DNA of 64,000 nt from Arthrobacter sp. UNC362MFTsu5.1 (GCF_000685965.1 NZ_JMLE01000002.1:186001-250000), one strand, 5' to 3'; positions 1-8,972 are shown, numbered from the stretch's first letter. Numbers and translations: made by a program. The notes: generated by a model from the sequence alone, not told the origin.

Positions 1-669
1 CGTGAGCTTGCGGACCCGGTTGGAAAGCGCACGGTCCTCGTGCAGCTCCTCGATGCTGGTGCGCGGGAACCCGCCCGAGCGCAGATACAGCTCTGCGGTG
101 ATGGCCATGTTGCACCCGGGCAGCATCTGGTAGGGGCCAAGGTAGCCCTCCCCCTTGTTTCCCGGGCGGATGCGGCCGAAGAACGACGCGACCTCGACGG
201 CCAGGAGCATCAACCAGCGGCTGTTCCGGGCCAGGCCTTCATCCAGCCGCGGGTTCAGCTGGCCGGCAATCATCTCCAGGCCGTCGTCGAACGCTTCCAT
301 GATGCGCAGTGTCCAGTCAGCAGCCGGGAGGCAGTCCGAGTCGGTGCGCGCCAGCCACCGGGCGCCGTTCAGGGCGCCGAAGCGCATGCCTGTGTCCGCG
401 GCGGCTCCGGTGCCCTTCTGCGGCTCGCGGAGCAGACGGATATCCATGGCCGGGTGAAGCCTGGCAAAGTCGGCGACGATTGACCTGGTGGCATCAGTGG
501 ACCCGTTGTCCACTACCACGAGCGTGAAGTCTTTGTGCCGCTGGCCGGCAAGCGCCTGCAGTGACTGGCCGATCAGCTTCTCTTCGTTGAGCGCCGGCAT
601 CGCGACACACAGCGCCCGCACCGGCGGTTGGCCGCCCGGGGCAGTCGGTTCGCCGCCCGGGGCCGTCAC
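1..669 (-). CDS. Family 2 glycosyltransferase (3' end outside window)
   Basis: Seen: an open frame runs from a GTG at 669 to the left edge (223 codons, no stop), so the C-terminus is missing. The N-terminus reads VRALCVAMPALNEE, then VVVDNGSTDAT at about residues 50-60, which is the nucleotide-sugar binding strand of GT-A glycosyltransferases. A DSD (ARTDSDCL, about 110) fits the metal-binding DXD position, and EELHEDRALSNR near the edge fits the catalytic ED motif. The GTG overlaps the TGA of the upstream ketoacyl synthase gene as GTGA, so the two are translationally coupled. Inferred: a cytosolic or membrane-associated transferase of a sugar onto a lipid or other acceptor; substrate unknown. 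A later ATG at 600 would cut off the first beta strand, so GTG is preferred. Confidence 0.85.
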   Translation of the reverse strand, partial: MTAPGGEPTAPGGQPPVRALCVAMPALNEEKLIGQSLQALAGQRHKDFTLVVVDNGSTDATRSIVADFARLHPAMDIRLLREPQKGTGAAADTGMRFGALNGARWLARTDSDCLPAADWTLRIMEAFDDGLEMIAGQLNPRLDEGLARNSRWLMLLAVEVASFFGRIRPGNKGEGYLGPYQMLPGCNMAITAELYLRSGGFPRTSIEELHEDRALSNRVRKLT

Positions 670-1700
670 AGCCGCACCACGGCGATGCCCAGGCTCACGC
701 CGCCGGCCAGACCCACCAGTGCCACCAGGTCGCCGGGTCCGCAGCGGCCAAGGTCCTGTGCCACCTTCAGCTGCAGGGGCAGGCTGACCGAGGCCATGTT
801 GCCGTACTCCTCCACGGTCCTGACGAGCTTGTCCTGCGGCACCCCGGCGCCGCGGGCGAAGATGTCCCGGTACGGCGCACTCACCTGGTGGACGCACACC
901 ACTGCGAAGTCGGCCCATGCCAGGCCCACCCGCTCCAGGGTCTCGTCGAGGATTCCCCGCCCGAGGTCAAGGAAGGCGTCCTTGAGCTTTTCGCCGTCCA
1001 TGTTGAAATACGTCGCCTCGAGGTCCCGCGGGGCAACGGAGCCGCCGGTGGCGAGGGTTCCCACAGCCCAGTGGCTGCTCTTCGCGGTGAACCCCATGCC
1101 CAGCACCCGGGCCCCGGCGTCGTCGTCGGGGTCTGCCGGTTCCAGCAGCAGCGCACACCCGGCGTCGCTCATGGTGTAGCCAGGGAAGGCCGCGGCGAAC
1201 GTCTCCTGGTCCGGGACGGACCACCGCACCGCCCTGGAGGGCGACTCCCCGCTGACCAGGAGAACGCGCTGGTAGCGTCCCGAGCCGATCAGCGCGTCGG
1301 CTACTTCCAGGCCGTTGAGGAGGCTGTTGCAGGCGTTCTTGATGTCCATCACCGGGCAGCCCATGCCAAGCTTTGCGGCCACCATGTGCCCGGTGGCCGG
1401 TTCCACCATGTCCTGGCTGGCGGAGGCAAAAAGGAGGAGGTCGACGTCGGCGGGCTGGAGTCCGCGGTCCGCCAGCAGTTTCGCGGCGGCTACTGCCGCA
1501 AGGTCGGAGGCCTGCTCGTTCGCCGCCATGACGGACCGGCTGCGGATCCCGGTGAGCCTGCCGATCAGGCCCTTCGGGACGCGGAAACCTGGACTGGCGG
1601 CAGCGAGCTGCTGCTCCAGCTGCGCGGTGCCAAGCCGTCCTGGCGGCACATAGACTTCGAGGCCGGCGATCCTCGCCGCCCCCGGAAGGGTCTGGTTCAT
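666..1700 (-). CDS. 3-oxoacyl-ACP synthase III family enzyme (FabH/OleA-like)
   Basis: A 344-aa thiolase-fold condensing enzyme. Visible active site: Cys124 in DIKNACNSLL, His271 in VVCVHQV, and Asn301 in EYGNMASVS, the Cys-His-Asn triad of the KAS III family, plus the C-terminal glycine-rich GLAGGVSLG loop. Glu100 in MVEPATG, 24 residues before the Cys, sits where OleA-type non-decarboxylative synthases carry a general-base glutamate and FabH usually does not (from memory of the family). The start is ATG 1700, preceded by GGGGAG at good spacing; a longer frame to 1769 adds 23 residues with no family character. The next gene is a coupled glycosyltransferase. Inferred: Claisen condensation of acyl thioesters, possibly for a lipid that is then glycosylated. 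Primary-metabolism FabH is less likely because no fab genes are adjacent. Confidence 0.8.
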   Translation of the reverse strand: MNQTLPGAARIAGLEVYVPPGRLGTAQLEQQLAAASPGFRVPKGLIGRLTGIRSRSVMAANEQASDLAAVAAAKLLADRGLQPADVDLLLFASASQDMVEPATGHMVAAKLGMGCPVMDIKNACNSLLNGLEVADALIGSGRYQRVLLVSGESPSRAVRWSVPDQETFAAAFPGYTMSDAGCALLLEPADPDDDAGARVLGMGFTAKSSHWAVGTLATGGSVAPRDLEATYFNMDGEKLKDAFLDLGRGILDETLERVGLAWADFAVVCVHQVSAPYRDIFARGAGVPQDKLVRTVEEYGNMASVSLPLQLKVAQDLGRCGPGDLVALVGLAGGVSLGIAVVRL

Positions 1701-1808
1701 GCAGTATCTCCCCACAGACAATGCGTCCGGTGACATCCGGCTCCGGTCCCGGGTGCTTGACGGCGTCAATGTCCCGCAGCGCCGCCCCCATCACCCTTCC
1801 AAACAAGG

Positions 1809-1848
1809 AAGGGCGCGTCCCGTACTCGATGGTACGGGACGCGCCCTT
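1809..1848 (-). terminator. Rho-independent terminator after adk
   Basis: A perfect 16-bp stem (1809-1824 with 1833-1848) with an 8-nt loop. On the minus strand it is followed by CCTTGTTT. It lies 60 nt past the adk stop and separates the secY-adk unit from the ketoacyl synthase gene. Confidence 0.85.
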
Positions 1849-1907
1849 CAAGGCACTGGAGGCGAGCCGGGTCTGCAGTCAGACGCAGGAATCCGGCAAA
1901 TCCTGGA

Positions 1908-2486
1908 TCAGGCTGCCTGTGCTGCCTTGATGGCCTGCATGACGCGGTCGGTGACCTCGTCGATGCCGCCGATGCCGTCAACCTGGGTCAGGATGCCGCG
2001 CTCGGCATACTTGGCCACAACGGCTTCAGTCTGCTCGTGGTAGAGGTCCAGACGGTGGCGGATGACGGCTTCATTGTCGTCGCTGCGCCCGGTCTCCTTG
2101 GCACGGCCCAGGAGGCGCGTAACCAGTTCCTCGTCATCGGCGGTCAGCTGCAGGACGACGTCCAGCTTCTGCTCACCGTTGGCGAGGATCTCATCGAGGT
2201 AGTCCACCTGTGCGGTGGTGCGCGGGTAACCGTCCAGGAGGAAGCCGTTTTCGACGTCGTCCTCGCTCAGGCGGTCGCGCACCATCTTGTTGGTGACGCT
2301 GTCCGGCACGAAATCGCCGGCATCCATGTACTTCTTGGCCTCGACGCCCAGCGGCGTCTCACCCTTAACGTTGGCGCGGAAGATATCGCCGGTGGAGATC
2401 GCAACGACGCCGAGGCGCTCGGAGATCCGATCCGCCTGCGTTCCCTTGCCTGAACCCGGGGGTCCAATAATCAGCATTCTCGTCAT
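1908..2486 (-). CDS. adk: Adenylate kinase
   Basis: Converts AMP + ATP to 2 ADP in the cytosol. The P-loop GPPGSGKGTQ lies at residues 8-17, the AMP-binding GYPRTTAQ at about 84-91, and the LID region is the short actinobacterial form (LLGRAKETGRSDD) with no zinc cysteines. The length, 192 aa, fits the short-LID class. ATG 2486 overlaps the secY stop as ATGA, so adk is translated with secY, as in many bacteria. Downstream, the usual map-infA pair is missing and a strong terminator follows. Confidence 0.97.
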   Translation of the reverse strand: MTRMLIIGPPGSGKGTQADRISERLGVVAISTGDIFRANVKGETPLGVEAKKYMDAGDFVPDSVTNKMVRDRLSEDDVENGFLLDGYPRTTAQVDYLDEILANGEQKLDVVLQLTADDEELVTRLLGRAKETGRSDDNEAVIRHRLDLYHEQTEAVVAKYAERGILTQVDGIGGIDEVTDRVMQAIKAAQAA

Positions 2487-3793
2487 CGCAAAAGCCCTTC
2501 GTAGTGACGTTGTTGTAGCTGCGCGTCAATCTGCTTGACCGTTTCCAGGCCCACGCCCACCATGATCAGGATCGAGGTTCCACCGAACGGGAAGTTCTGG
2601 TTGGCGTTGATCAGGACCAGGGCGACCAGCGGGATCAATGCCACGAAGCCCAGGTAGAGGGCGCCGGGCAGGGTGATCCTGGAAAGGACGTACTGCAGAT
2701 AGTCCGCCGTCGGCTTACCGGCCCGGATACCCGGGATGAAGCCGCCGTACTTCTTCATGTTGTCGGAAACCTCTTCAGGATTGAAAGTGATTGCGACATA
2801 GAAGTAGGTGAAGAAAACAATCATGGCGAAATAAAGTGCCATGTAGATGGGGTGGTCGCCACGGGTGAGGTTGTTGTTGATCCACTCAACCCACGGTGCC
2901 ATCTGTTCGCCCTGCTTGGGCTGGTTGAACTGTGAGATCAGGCCCGGCAGGTACAGCATCGAGGAGGCAAAGATGACGGGCACGACGCCGGCCATGTTCA
3001 CCTTGATGGGGATGTACGTGCTGGTGCCGCCCACAGTGCGCCGGCCGATCATGCGCTTGGCGTACTGCACCGGAATGCGGCGCTGGGACTGCTCCACGAA
3101 GACCACAAGGGCCACGGTGAGCAGGCCGATGGCCAGGACCATGAAGAAGGTGCCGGGACCCTGCGAGGTCCAGATGGCGCCCAGGGAGGTCGGGAAGCTG
3201 GCAGCGATCGAGGTAAAGATGAGCAGCGACATGCCGTTGCCCACACCCTTCTCGGTGACGAGCTCGCCCATCCACATGATCAGGCCGGTGCCGGCCGTCA
3301 AGGTGATGATGATCAGGATCGTGGTGATGACGCTCGCATCGGGGATGATGTCCAACTGGCAGTTGGGCAGCAACTGGCCGGAACGAGCCAGCGACACCAG
3401 CGTCGTGGCGTTCAGCAGGCCCAATGCGATGGTCAGGTAACGCGTGTACTGCGTCAGCTTGGATTGCCCCGAGGCGCCCTCTTCGTACAGCTCCTGGAAG
3501 CGGGGAATGACCACGCGCAACAGCTGGACGATGATGCTCGCCGTGATGTACGGCATGATGCCCAGGGCGAAGATGGACACCTGTAGCAACGCACCGCCGC
3601 TAAACAGATTGACGAGCTGGTAGATCCCGCCCGAGGTCTGACCGCTCTGCAAGCATTGCTGGACATTCTGGTAGTTCACACCAGGCGAGGGGATGAAGGC
3701 ACCCAAGCGGAAGATTGTGATGATTCCCAGCGTGAACAACAACTTGCGTCGCAGATCAGGCGTGCGAAAGGCCCGGCCAAATGCGCTAAGCAA
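2483..3793 (-). CDS. secY: Protein translocase subunit SecY
   Basis: The channel subunit of the SecYEG translocon, an integral membrane protein. 436 aa with about ten hydrophobic segments. The N-terminus FGRAFRTPDLRRKLLFT is typical, plug and pore residues lie around FIPSPGV, and the cytoplasmic-loop signatures FAIVFFTYFY and GIRAGKPTADYL are present. Start: TTG 3793, with AGGAGG four bases upstream; no better ATG exists. A terminator at 3903-3948 and a possible promoter at 3853-3882 suggest secY-adk has its own transcription unit although it follows the spc genes. Confidence 0.97.
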   Translation of the reverse strand: MLSAFGRAFRTPDLRRKLLFTLGIITIFRLGAFIPSPGVNYQNVQQCLQSGQTSGGIYQLVNLFSGGALLQVSIFALGIMPYITASIIVQLLRVVIPRFQELYEEGASGQSKLTQYTRYLTIALGLLNATTLVSLARSGQLLPNCQLDIIPDASVITTILIIITLTAGTGLIMWMGELVTEKGVGNGMSLLIFTSIAASFPTSLGAIWTSQGPGTFFMVLAIGLLTVALVVFVEQSQRRIPVQYAKRMIGRRTVGGTSTYIPIKVNMAGVVPVIFASSMLYLPGLISQFNQPKQGEQMAPWVEWINNNLTRGDHPIYMALYFAMIVFFTYFYVAITFNPEEVSDNMKKYGGFIPGIRAGKPTADYLQYVLSRITLPGALYLGFVALIPLVALVLINANQNFPFGGTSILIMVGVGLETVKQIDAQLQQRHYEGLLR

Positions 3794-3852
3794 GCGTCCT
3801 CCTGATGAGTAAATAAAGTCGTGTGAGATAGGTCAATAAACCCAACAACCGA

Positions 3853-3882
3853 GTCTAACGGGTTGATGCGCCGTGCGAACAA
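3853..3882 (-). promoter_or_regulatory. Candidate secY promoter
   Basis: On the minus strand TTGTTC (3877-3882) and TTAGAC (3853-3858) are 18 bp apart, between the rplO terminator and the secY start. It matches the loose actinobacterial housekeeping consensus. No transcription data are available. Confidence 0.4.
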
Positions 3883-3902
3883 TCGGTGAGGGTCCAAATG
3901 AG

Positions 3903-3948
3903 AAAAAACTCCCGGTACGCAGGGCCGAAGCCCCGGGTACCGGGAGTT
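3903..3948 (-). terminator. Terminator after rplO (end of spc unit)
   Basis: Arms at 3907-3918 and 3937-3948 form 12 bp. The 18-nt loop can fold further through GGGC/GCCC. A six-A run at 3903-3908 becomes U6 in the minus-strand transcript, giving a textbook intrinsic terminator. Confidence 0.9.
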
Positions 3949-3980
3949 CCTACAACGAGCGTATGCTCCGCCGCCTCTTA

Positions 3981-4475
3981 TTAGAGGGCGGTGGTGCTTC
4001 CGCCTGCTGCTGCAATCTTTTCTGCGGCGCTGGCCGAGAATGCGTGGGCGGTGACGTCAACCTTGACGGTGATGTCGCCGGTGCCCAGCACCTTGACGGG
4101 CTGGTTCTTGCGAACCGCACCCTTTTCGACCAGGTTCTCCACGGTGACTGCGCCACCTTCCGGGAACAGCTCGTTGAGCTTGTCCAGGTTTACAACCTGG
4201 AACTCGACCCGGAACGGGTTCTTGAAGCCGCGCAGCTTCGGCAGGCGCATGTGCAGCGGCAGCTGGCCGCCGGCAAAGCCAGCCTTGATCTGGTAGCGGG
4301 CCTTCGTACCCTTGGTACCGCGACCAGCGGTCTTACCCTTGGAACCTTCACCACGACCAACACGGGTCTTGGCGGTCTTGGCACCCGGGGCGGGACGCAG
4401 GTGGTGAACCTTCAGTGCGTTCTGCTTCTCAGCAGCGGCGCCCTGTGCCTTTTCGGCGGTGTTCTTCTCTGCCAT
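3981..4475 (-). CDS. rplO: 50S ribosomal protein L15
   Basis: A 23S rRNA-binding protein needed late in large-subunit assembly. It shows the L15 glycine/arginine-rich stretch ([20 protein letters not shown], about 38-57) and the [16 protein letters not shown] block. The length of 164 aa includes a 20-residue Ala/Glu-rich N-terminal extension. It is the last gene of the spc unit; its start abuts the rpmD stop and a strong terminator follows. Confidence 0.97.
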   Translation of the reverse strand: MAEKNTAEKAQGAAAEKQNALKVHHLRPAPGAKTAKTRVGRGEGSKGKTAGRGTKGTKARYQIKAGFAGGQLPLHMRLPKLRGFKNPFRVEFQVVNLDKLNELFPEGGAVTVENLVEKGAVRKNQPVKVLGTGDITVKVDVTAHAFSASAAEKIAAAGGSTTAL

Positions 4476-4682
4476 TTACTTCGCCTCCTCTACCTTTACC
4501 AGGTGCGGAACCGTGTTGAGCATTCCGACGGTCACGGCGTCGGCGGTGCGGACAACGGTGTGTCCGATCCGCTTCAGGCCGAGGGACCGAAGGGTGTCGC
4601 GCTGGTTCTGCTTGCCGCCAATGGCGGACTTGATCTGAGTGATCTCCAACTGAGTGTCGGAGGGAATCAGGTTCTTAGCCAC
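4476..4682 (-). CDS. rpmD: 50S ribosomal protein L30
   Basis: 68 aa, the normal size of bacterial L30. The core [20 protein letters not shown] then [12 protein letters not shown] matches the family's L23/L30 fold. It lies directly between rpsE and rplO, the conserved spc order, with no spacer before rplO. Confidence 0.96.
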   Translation of the reverse strand: MAKNLIPSDTQLEITQIKSAIGGKQNQRDTLRSLGLKRIGHTVVRTADAVTVGMLNTVPHLVKVEEAK

Positions 4683-4685
4683 GAC

Positions 4686-5396
4686 TCAGACACCTGCCTT
4701 CTGGTTCATGAGTGCCTTCACCATTGCGGCCGGAGCGATCTCGTCGAGCGGGAGGCCGCGGCGTGCTGCCACTGCTGCCGGCTCTTCGAGGCGCTTCAGT
4801 GCATCAACGGTCGCGTGAACGATGTTGATGGCGTTGGAGGAACCGAGCGACTTGGAGAGGATGTCGTGGATGCCCACGCACTCCAGTACTGCACGGACCG
4901 GGCCACCGGCGATAACACCGGTACCGGCGGAAGCCGGACGCAGCATAACGACGCCTGCAGCGGCTTCACCCTGAACGCGGTGCGGGATGGTGCTGCCGAT
5001 GCGGGGAACGCGGAAGAAGGACTTCTTGGCCTCTTCAACGCCCTTCGCGATGGCGGCGGGAACTTCCTTGGCCTTGCCGTAGCCGACGCCGACCATACCG
5101 TTGCCGTCACCGACGACGACGAGTGCGGTGAAGCTGAAGCGACGACCACCCTTGACGACCTTGGAAACGCGGTTGATGGTTACAACGCGCTCTACGAACT
5201 GGCTCTTTTCGGCTTCGCGGCCACCATCGCGGCCACCACGGCCACCACGGTCGCCACGGCCCTGGCCGCGGTCGCCACGCTCGCCACGACGAGCGCCACC
5301 ACGGCGGTCGTCGGTGGTAGCAGGCGCAGCGGTCTCAGTTGCCGGAGCAGCTACAGCTTCAGTCACCTGAATGTCCTTTTCGTTATTTTCGGTCAC
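4686..5396 (-). CDS. rpsE: 30S ribosomal protein S5
   Basis: A small-subunit protein at the mRNA entry channel, involved in decoding accuracy. The S5 double-stranded RNA-binding domain ([20 protein letters not shown]) and C-terminal domain ([16 protein letters not shown]) are intact. At 236 aa it is longer than the usual ~165 aa because of a ~65-residue N-terminal tail rich in Glu, Ala, then Arg/Gly repeats ([16 protein letters not shown]). The GTG start overlaps the rplR stop (GTGA). Confidence 0.96.
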   Translation of the reverse strand: MTENNEKDIQVTEAVAAPATETAAPATTDDRRGGARRGERGDRGQGRGDRGGRGGRDGGREAEKSQFVERVVTINRVSKVVKGGRRFSFTALVVVGDGNGMVGVGYGKAKEVPAAIAKGVEEAKKSFFRVPRIGSTIPHRVQGEAAAGVVMLRPASAGTGVIAGGPVRAVLECVGIHDILSKSLGSSNAINIVHATVDALKRLEEPAAVAARRGLPLDEIAPAAMVKALMNQKAGV

Positions 5397-5776
5397 AGTG
5401 ACAGCCCACCTTCACGTGCGCCGTCAGCGACGGCGGCGATCCGACCGTGGTACTTGTTACCGCCGCGGTCGAAGACAACTGCTTCGATACCGGCAGCCTT
5501 GGCACGCTCGGCGACGAGCTCGCCAACGCGCTTGGCCTTGGCGGTCTTGTCACCGTCGAATGCACGAAGGTCGGCTTCCAGAGTGGACGCGCTCGCTACG
5601 GTCAGGCCCTTGCTGTCATCGACAACCTGGACGAATACGTGGCGTGCGGAACGGTTGACGACCAGACGCGGACGTACAGCCGTACCGGAGATGCGCTTGC
5701 GGATACGAAGCTGGCGGCGGCTGCGCTGGGCAGACTTGCTCTTGTTCGTACGCTTCTTGTTAATTGAGATGGCCAT
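5393..5776 (-). CDS. rplR: 50S ribosomal protein L18
   Basis: Binds 5S rRNA in the central protuberance. 127 aa, typical. The family block [20 protein letters not shown] lies near residue 30, with the C-terminal [20 protein letters not shown] signature. The start is ATG 5776. It overlaps rpsE by four bases and is two bases from rplF. Confidence 0.97.
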   Translation of the reverse strand: MAISINKKRTNKSKSAQRSRRQLRIRKRISGTAVRPRLVVNRSARHVFVQVVDDSKGLTVASASTLEADLRAFDGDKTAKAKRVGELVAERAKAAGIEAVVFDRGGNKYHGRIAAVADGAREGGLSL

Positions 5777-5778
5777 GG

Positions 5779-6315
5779 TTACTTACCAGCCTTTCCGACC
5801 TTGCGGCGGATGACTTCGCCGGCGTAGCGGATGCCCTTGCCCTTATAGGGGTCCGGCTTCCGCAGCTTGCGAATGTTGGCAGCAACCTCGCCGACCTGCT
5901 GCTTGGAGATACCTGAAACAGAGAGCTTGGTCGGGGTCTCTACTGCAAAGGTGATGCCGTTCGGTGCCGAGACGTTGACCGGGTGGCTGTAGCCCAGAGC
6001 GAACTCCAGGTCAGAACCCTTGGCCTGGACGCGGTAACCGGTACCGACAATCTCAAGCTTCTTCTCGTAGCCTGCGGTGACACCCTGGATCATGTTGGCG
6101 ATCAGGGTGCGGGTCAGGCCGTGCAGCGAACGCGAAGCGCGCTCGTCGTTCGGGCGGGCGACAGTCAGGGTGCCATCTTCCAGGGTGACCTCGATCGGGC
6201 TGGCCACAGTGTGGCTCAGCTCGCCTTTGGAACCCTTGACGCTGACGACAGAGCCGTCAACCTTGACCTCAACGCCGGCAGGAACGGTGATGGGGAGACG
6301 TCCAATACGTGACAT
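5779..6315 (-). CDS. rplF: 50S ribosomal protein L6
   Basis: A large-subunit protein beside the GTPase-associated region. 178 aa with two tandem L6 domains: [17 protein letters not shown] at the N-terminus and the C-terminal signature [20 protein letters not shown]. Position between rpsH and rplR is canonical. Confidence 0.98.
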   Translation of the reverse strand: MSRIGRLPITVPAGVEVKVDGSVVSVKGSKGELSHTVASPIEVTLEDGTLTVARPNDERASRSLHGLTRTLIANMIQGVTAGYEKKLEIVGTGYRVQAKGSDLEFALGYSHPVNVSAPNGITFAVETPTKLSVSGISKQQVGEVAANIRKLRKPDPYKGKGIRYAGEVIRRKVGKAGK

Positions 6316-6333
6316 TATTCTCTTCCTTTCCCG

Positions 6334-6732
6334 TTACCAGACGTAAGCGAGGACTTCGCCGCCCACGCCCTTCTTGCCGGCCTGCTTGTCAGTCAAGAGG
6401 CCGGAAGAGGTGGACAGGATTGCGACACCCAGGCCACCGAGCACGTGCGGCAGGTTGGTGGACTTCGCGTAAACGCGGAGTCCCGGCTTGGAAATACGAC
6501 GAACGCCAGCGATTGAACGCTCGCGGTTCGGACCGAACTTGAGCTCGAGGGTCAGCTTCTTGCCAACCTCAGCGTCTTCTTCTTTCCAGGAGGCGATGTA
6601 ACCTTCAGCCTTCAGGATGTCGGCAACGCGTGCCTTGAGCTTGCTGTACGGCATAGTCACGGTGTCGTGGTATGCCGAGTTTGCGTTGCGCAGACGCGTA
6701 AGCATGTCTGCGACGGGATCTGTCATGGTCAT
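6334..6732 (-). CDS. rpsH: 30S ribosomal protein S8
   Basis: Binds the central domain of 16S rRNA and in E. coli represses the spc operon. 132 aa, full length: [19 protein letters not shown] at the N-terminus and the diagnostic C-terminal [17 protein letters not shown]. Two in-frame ATGs exist (6732, 6726); the first is used here. The 86-nt gap to rplE has no room for rpsN, which commonly lies here. Confidence 0.97.
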   Translation of the reverse strand: MTMTDPVADMLTRLRNANSAYHDTVTMPYSKLKARVADILKAEGYIASWKEEDAEVGKKLTLELKFGPNRERSIAGVRRISKPGLRVYAKSTNLPHVLGGLGVAILSTSSGLLTDKQAGKKGVGGEVLAYVW

Positions 6733-6818
6733 GTTGGGCTCTTGCCCTTCCTCATAACGGTTTCCGCCCTGCCATCCCCGTGGGGACGCGGCAAGGCCGG
6801 ACCTTCTATGTAGCTAGA

Positions 6819-7400
6819 TTAAGCTTCGGTCTTGAACGGGAAACCAAGCGCCTTGAGCAGCGCGCGGCCTTCGTCGTCGGTCTTGGCAGTGGTCACGACG
6901 GTGATGTCCATACCGCGAACGCGGTCGATGGAATCCTGGTCGATCTCGTGGAACATAACCTGCTCGGTCAGACCGAAGGTGTAGTTGCCGTTGCCATCAA
7001 ACTGCTTGCCGCTGAGGCCCCGGAAGTCACGGATACGCGGCAGTGCCAGCGTTACCAGACGGTCCAGGAATTCCCACATGCGGTCTCCACGCAGAGTTGC
7101 GTGTGCACCGATGGGCATGCCTTCGCGCAGCTTGAACTGTGCGATCGACTTACGGGCCTTGGTTACCTGCGGCTTCTGACCGGTGATCAGGGTGAGATCA
7201 CGGACAGCGCCGTCGATCAGCTTGGAGTCCTTGGCGGCATCTCCAACACCCATGTTCACAACGACCTTGACCAGACGGGGAACCTGGTTGACGTTCTCGT
7301 ACTTGAATTCCTCGATGAGCGTGCTCTTGATGGAATCCGCGTACTTGGTCTTCAGACGAGGAACGATCTTGCTTGCCGGAGTCTCGAGAGTCTCAGTCAT
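6819..7400 (-). CDS. rplE: 50S ribosomal protein L5
   Basis: Binds 5S rRNA and contacts the P-site tRNA. 193 aa; the signature [18 protein letters not shown] lies near 45, [12 protein letters not shown] and [19 protein letters not shown] near the end. Its ATG shares one base with the rplX stop (TAATG), so the pair is coupled. Confidence 0.98.
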   Translation of the reverse strand: MTETLETPASKIVPRLKTKYADSIKSTLIEEFKYENVNQVPRLVKVVVNMGVGDAAKDSKLIDGAVRDLTLITGQKPQVTKARKSIAQFKLREGMPIGAHATLRGDRMWEFLDRLVTLALPRIRDFRGLSGKQFDGNGNYTFGLTEQVMFHEIDQDSIDRVRGMDITVVTTAKTDDEGRALLKALGFPFKTEA

Positions 7401-7759
7401 TAGATGTCCTTCCCGGAGCTCTTGGCCACGCGTACGCGCACTTCACGCTGCTTGCCGTTGCGCTCAACGGTCTCGGTACGGAAACCGACGCGGGTGGGCT
7501 TCTTGGTGGAGGGGTCAACCAGGGCCACGTTGGAGATGTGGATGGAAGCCTCAACGACCTCGATGCCACCGGTCTTGGTGCCGCGCTGCGACTGACCGAC
7601 CTTGGTGTGCTTGGTTACGCGGTTAATGCCTTCAACCAACACGCGGTTGGTCTCGGGGAATACGCGCAGAACCTTGCCCTGCTTGCCCTTGTCGCCGCCG
7701 CGCTCAGCCTTGGCGCCAGTGATGACCTGAACGAGGTCACCCTTCTTGATCTTAGCCAT
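7400..7759 (-). CDS. rplX: 50S ribosomal protein L24
   Basis: An assembly initiator of the large subunit. 119 aa; the KOW motif is visible as [21 protein letters not shown] then [19 protein letters not shown] (split in family alignments at the same place). The C-terminus [10 protein letters not shown] completes a normal-length protein. It follows rplN by three bases. Confidence 0.97.
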   Translation of the reverse strand: MAKIKKGDLVQVITGAKAERGGDKGKQGKVLRVFPETNRVLVEGINRVTKHTKVGQSQRGTKTGGIEVVEASIHISNVALVDPSTKKPTRVGFRTETVERNGKQREVRVRVAKSSGKDI

Positions 7760-7762
7760 GGA

Positions 7763-8131
7763 CTAGAGCACCTCCGGAGCCAGAGAAACGATCTTCATGA
7801 ACTTCTTGTCACGAAGTTCACGACCAACCGGTCCGAAGATACGGGTACCGCGGGGGTCACCGTCGTTCTTCAGGATCACAGCTGCGTTCTCGTCAAACTT
7901 GATGTAGGAACCATCCGCACGGCGGCGTTCCTTCTTGGTACGGACGATGACAGCCTTGACGACATCGCCCTTCTTTACGTTGCCGCCCGGAATTGCGTCC
8001 TTGACGGTAGCGACGATGACGTCGCCAATGCCTGCGTAGCGACGGCCAGATCCACCGAGAACGCGAATGGTAAGGATTTCCTTAGCACCCGTGTTGTCGG
8101 CGACCTTGAGTCGCGACTCCTGCTGAATCAC
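7763..8131 (-). CDS. rplN: 50S ribosomal protein L14
   Basis: A subunit-interface protein contacting 16S rRNA helix 14. 122 aa, exactly family length, with [18 protein letters not shown] at the start and [19 protein letters not shown] at the end. The start codon is GTG 8131 after AAGGAG. It is the first gene of the spc unit and is separated from rpsQ by 532 nt holding a terminator and a promoter, so it begins a separate transcript with a leader of about 240 nt. Confidence 0.98.
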   Translation of the reverse strand: MIQQESRLKVADNTGAKEILTIRVLGGSGRRYAGIGDVIVATVKDAIPGGNVKKGDVVKAVIVRTKKERRRADGSYIKFDENAAVILKNDGDPRGTRIFGPVGRELRDKKFMKIVSLAPEVL

Positions 8132-8378
8132 TATTTACTCCTTGCGTCGCGCTGGTTCTCAGACCGAAAATCTTCCTACGGAATGAGCCTTGCGGAACGG
8201 TTGATCGGGGTGTCTCTTGACCTGCCTGGATTTTGCCAGACCAGGCCTAAACTCCCGTGCCAAAAACATTTGCTTCCCAGGCGATTCCGACGGATCGGGG
8301 CGCAAGGGGGCACTATGCCGTGGCACGATTGTTTACGAGGTTGATGACGGCGCACGAACGGCGCCATACAAACTCAAA

Positions 8379-8387
8379 ATCTTAGCA
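8379..8387 (-). promoter_or_regulatory. Candidate rplN (spc) promoter, extended -10
   Basis: On the minus strand TGCTAAGAT fits an extended -10 (TG-N-TAAGAT). No clear -35 lies 16-18 bp upstream, which extended -10 promoters tolerate. It is placed after the rpsQ terminator and before rplN. Confidence 0.5.
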
Positions 8388-8611
8388 CGTTTTGGGCGAA
8401 TCCCCATATCACAGCCGAGGTGCCGGCGCAGGCAGACCCGGCCCTCTTTTGGCGCACCGCGGCAATAACGGACGACGGCGTCACGCACGGCAGACTGTTG
8501 GCCCGCCCGAGGCCCCACTCCCCCGGAAATCTGGCCCGCCGCCGTCGGACGGTCACCAAAAGGATGCTCCGCGTGACGCTGGCACGGACCCGCACCCGCC
8601 CGCAGACGGCG

Positions 8612-8645
8612 AAACCCCCGCTCCCACAAGGGGGAACGGGGGTTT
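8612..8645 (-). terminator. Terminator after rpsQ (end of S10 unit)
   Basis: AAACCCCCG (8612-8620) pairs with CGGGGGTTT (8637-8645). After one mismatch the stem continues as TCCC/GGGA. It lies 18 nt past the rpsQ stop, separating the S10 and spc units. Confidence 0.8.
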
Positions 8646-8663
8646 CTTGCATTTCTGCAGGTG

Positions 8664-8972
8664 TTACTTGGCCTTCTCGAGGATCTCGACCAGACGCCAC
8701 CGCTTGGTAGCGGAGAGCGGGCGGGTCTCGGCGAGGAGCACGAGGTCGCCGATGCCGGCGCTGTTCTCTTCGTCGTGTGCCTTGATCTTGGCGTTGCGGC
8801 GGATGACCTTGCCGTAGAGGGCGTGCTTCACGCGGTCTTCGACCTGGACAACGATGGTCTTTTCCATCTTGTCCGAGACGACGTAGCCGCGCTTCGTCTT
8901 ACGGTAACCGCGCTCGTCAGCCTTGGCTGCGTCGGAAACAGTTTCCGTCACGTTCTCGTCCTTTTCACTCAC
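8664..8972 (-). CDS. rpsQ: 30S ribosomal protein S17
   Basis: A 16S rRNA 5'-domain binding protein. 102 aa: the core [19 protein letters not shown] then [20 protein letters not shown] matches S17, with a ~20-residue acidic N-terminal extension. The GTG start overlaps the rpmC stop (GTGA). It is the last gene of the S10 transcript. Confidence 0.97.
   Translation of the reverse strand: MSEKDENVTETVSDAAKADERGYRKTKRGYVVSDKMEKTIVVQVEDRVKHALYGKVIRRNAKIKAHDEENSAGIGDLVLLAETRPLSATKRWRLVEILEKAK

Larger units (their letters stand above)
8132..8663. other. Non-coding spacer between rpsQ and rplN
   Basis: 532 nt with no credible gene on either strand. It contains the rpsQ terminator (8612-8645), about 220 nt without recognisable signals, an extended -10 (8379-8387), then about 240 nt of presumed rplN leader. 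Near the leader's 5' end GGCGC and GCGCC can pair around a 7-nt loop. No known ribosomal-protein leader was recognised in it. Confidence 0.7.

Noticed and set aside
3873..5813. 646-codon open frame on the plus strand opposite rplO-rpmD-rpsE-rplR
   Set aside because: It is antisense to four conserved genes; the codon bias of a high-GC genome keeps the opposite frame open. No ribosome-binding site or homology.
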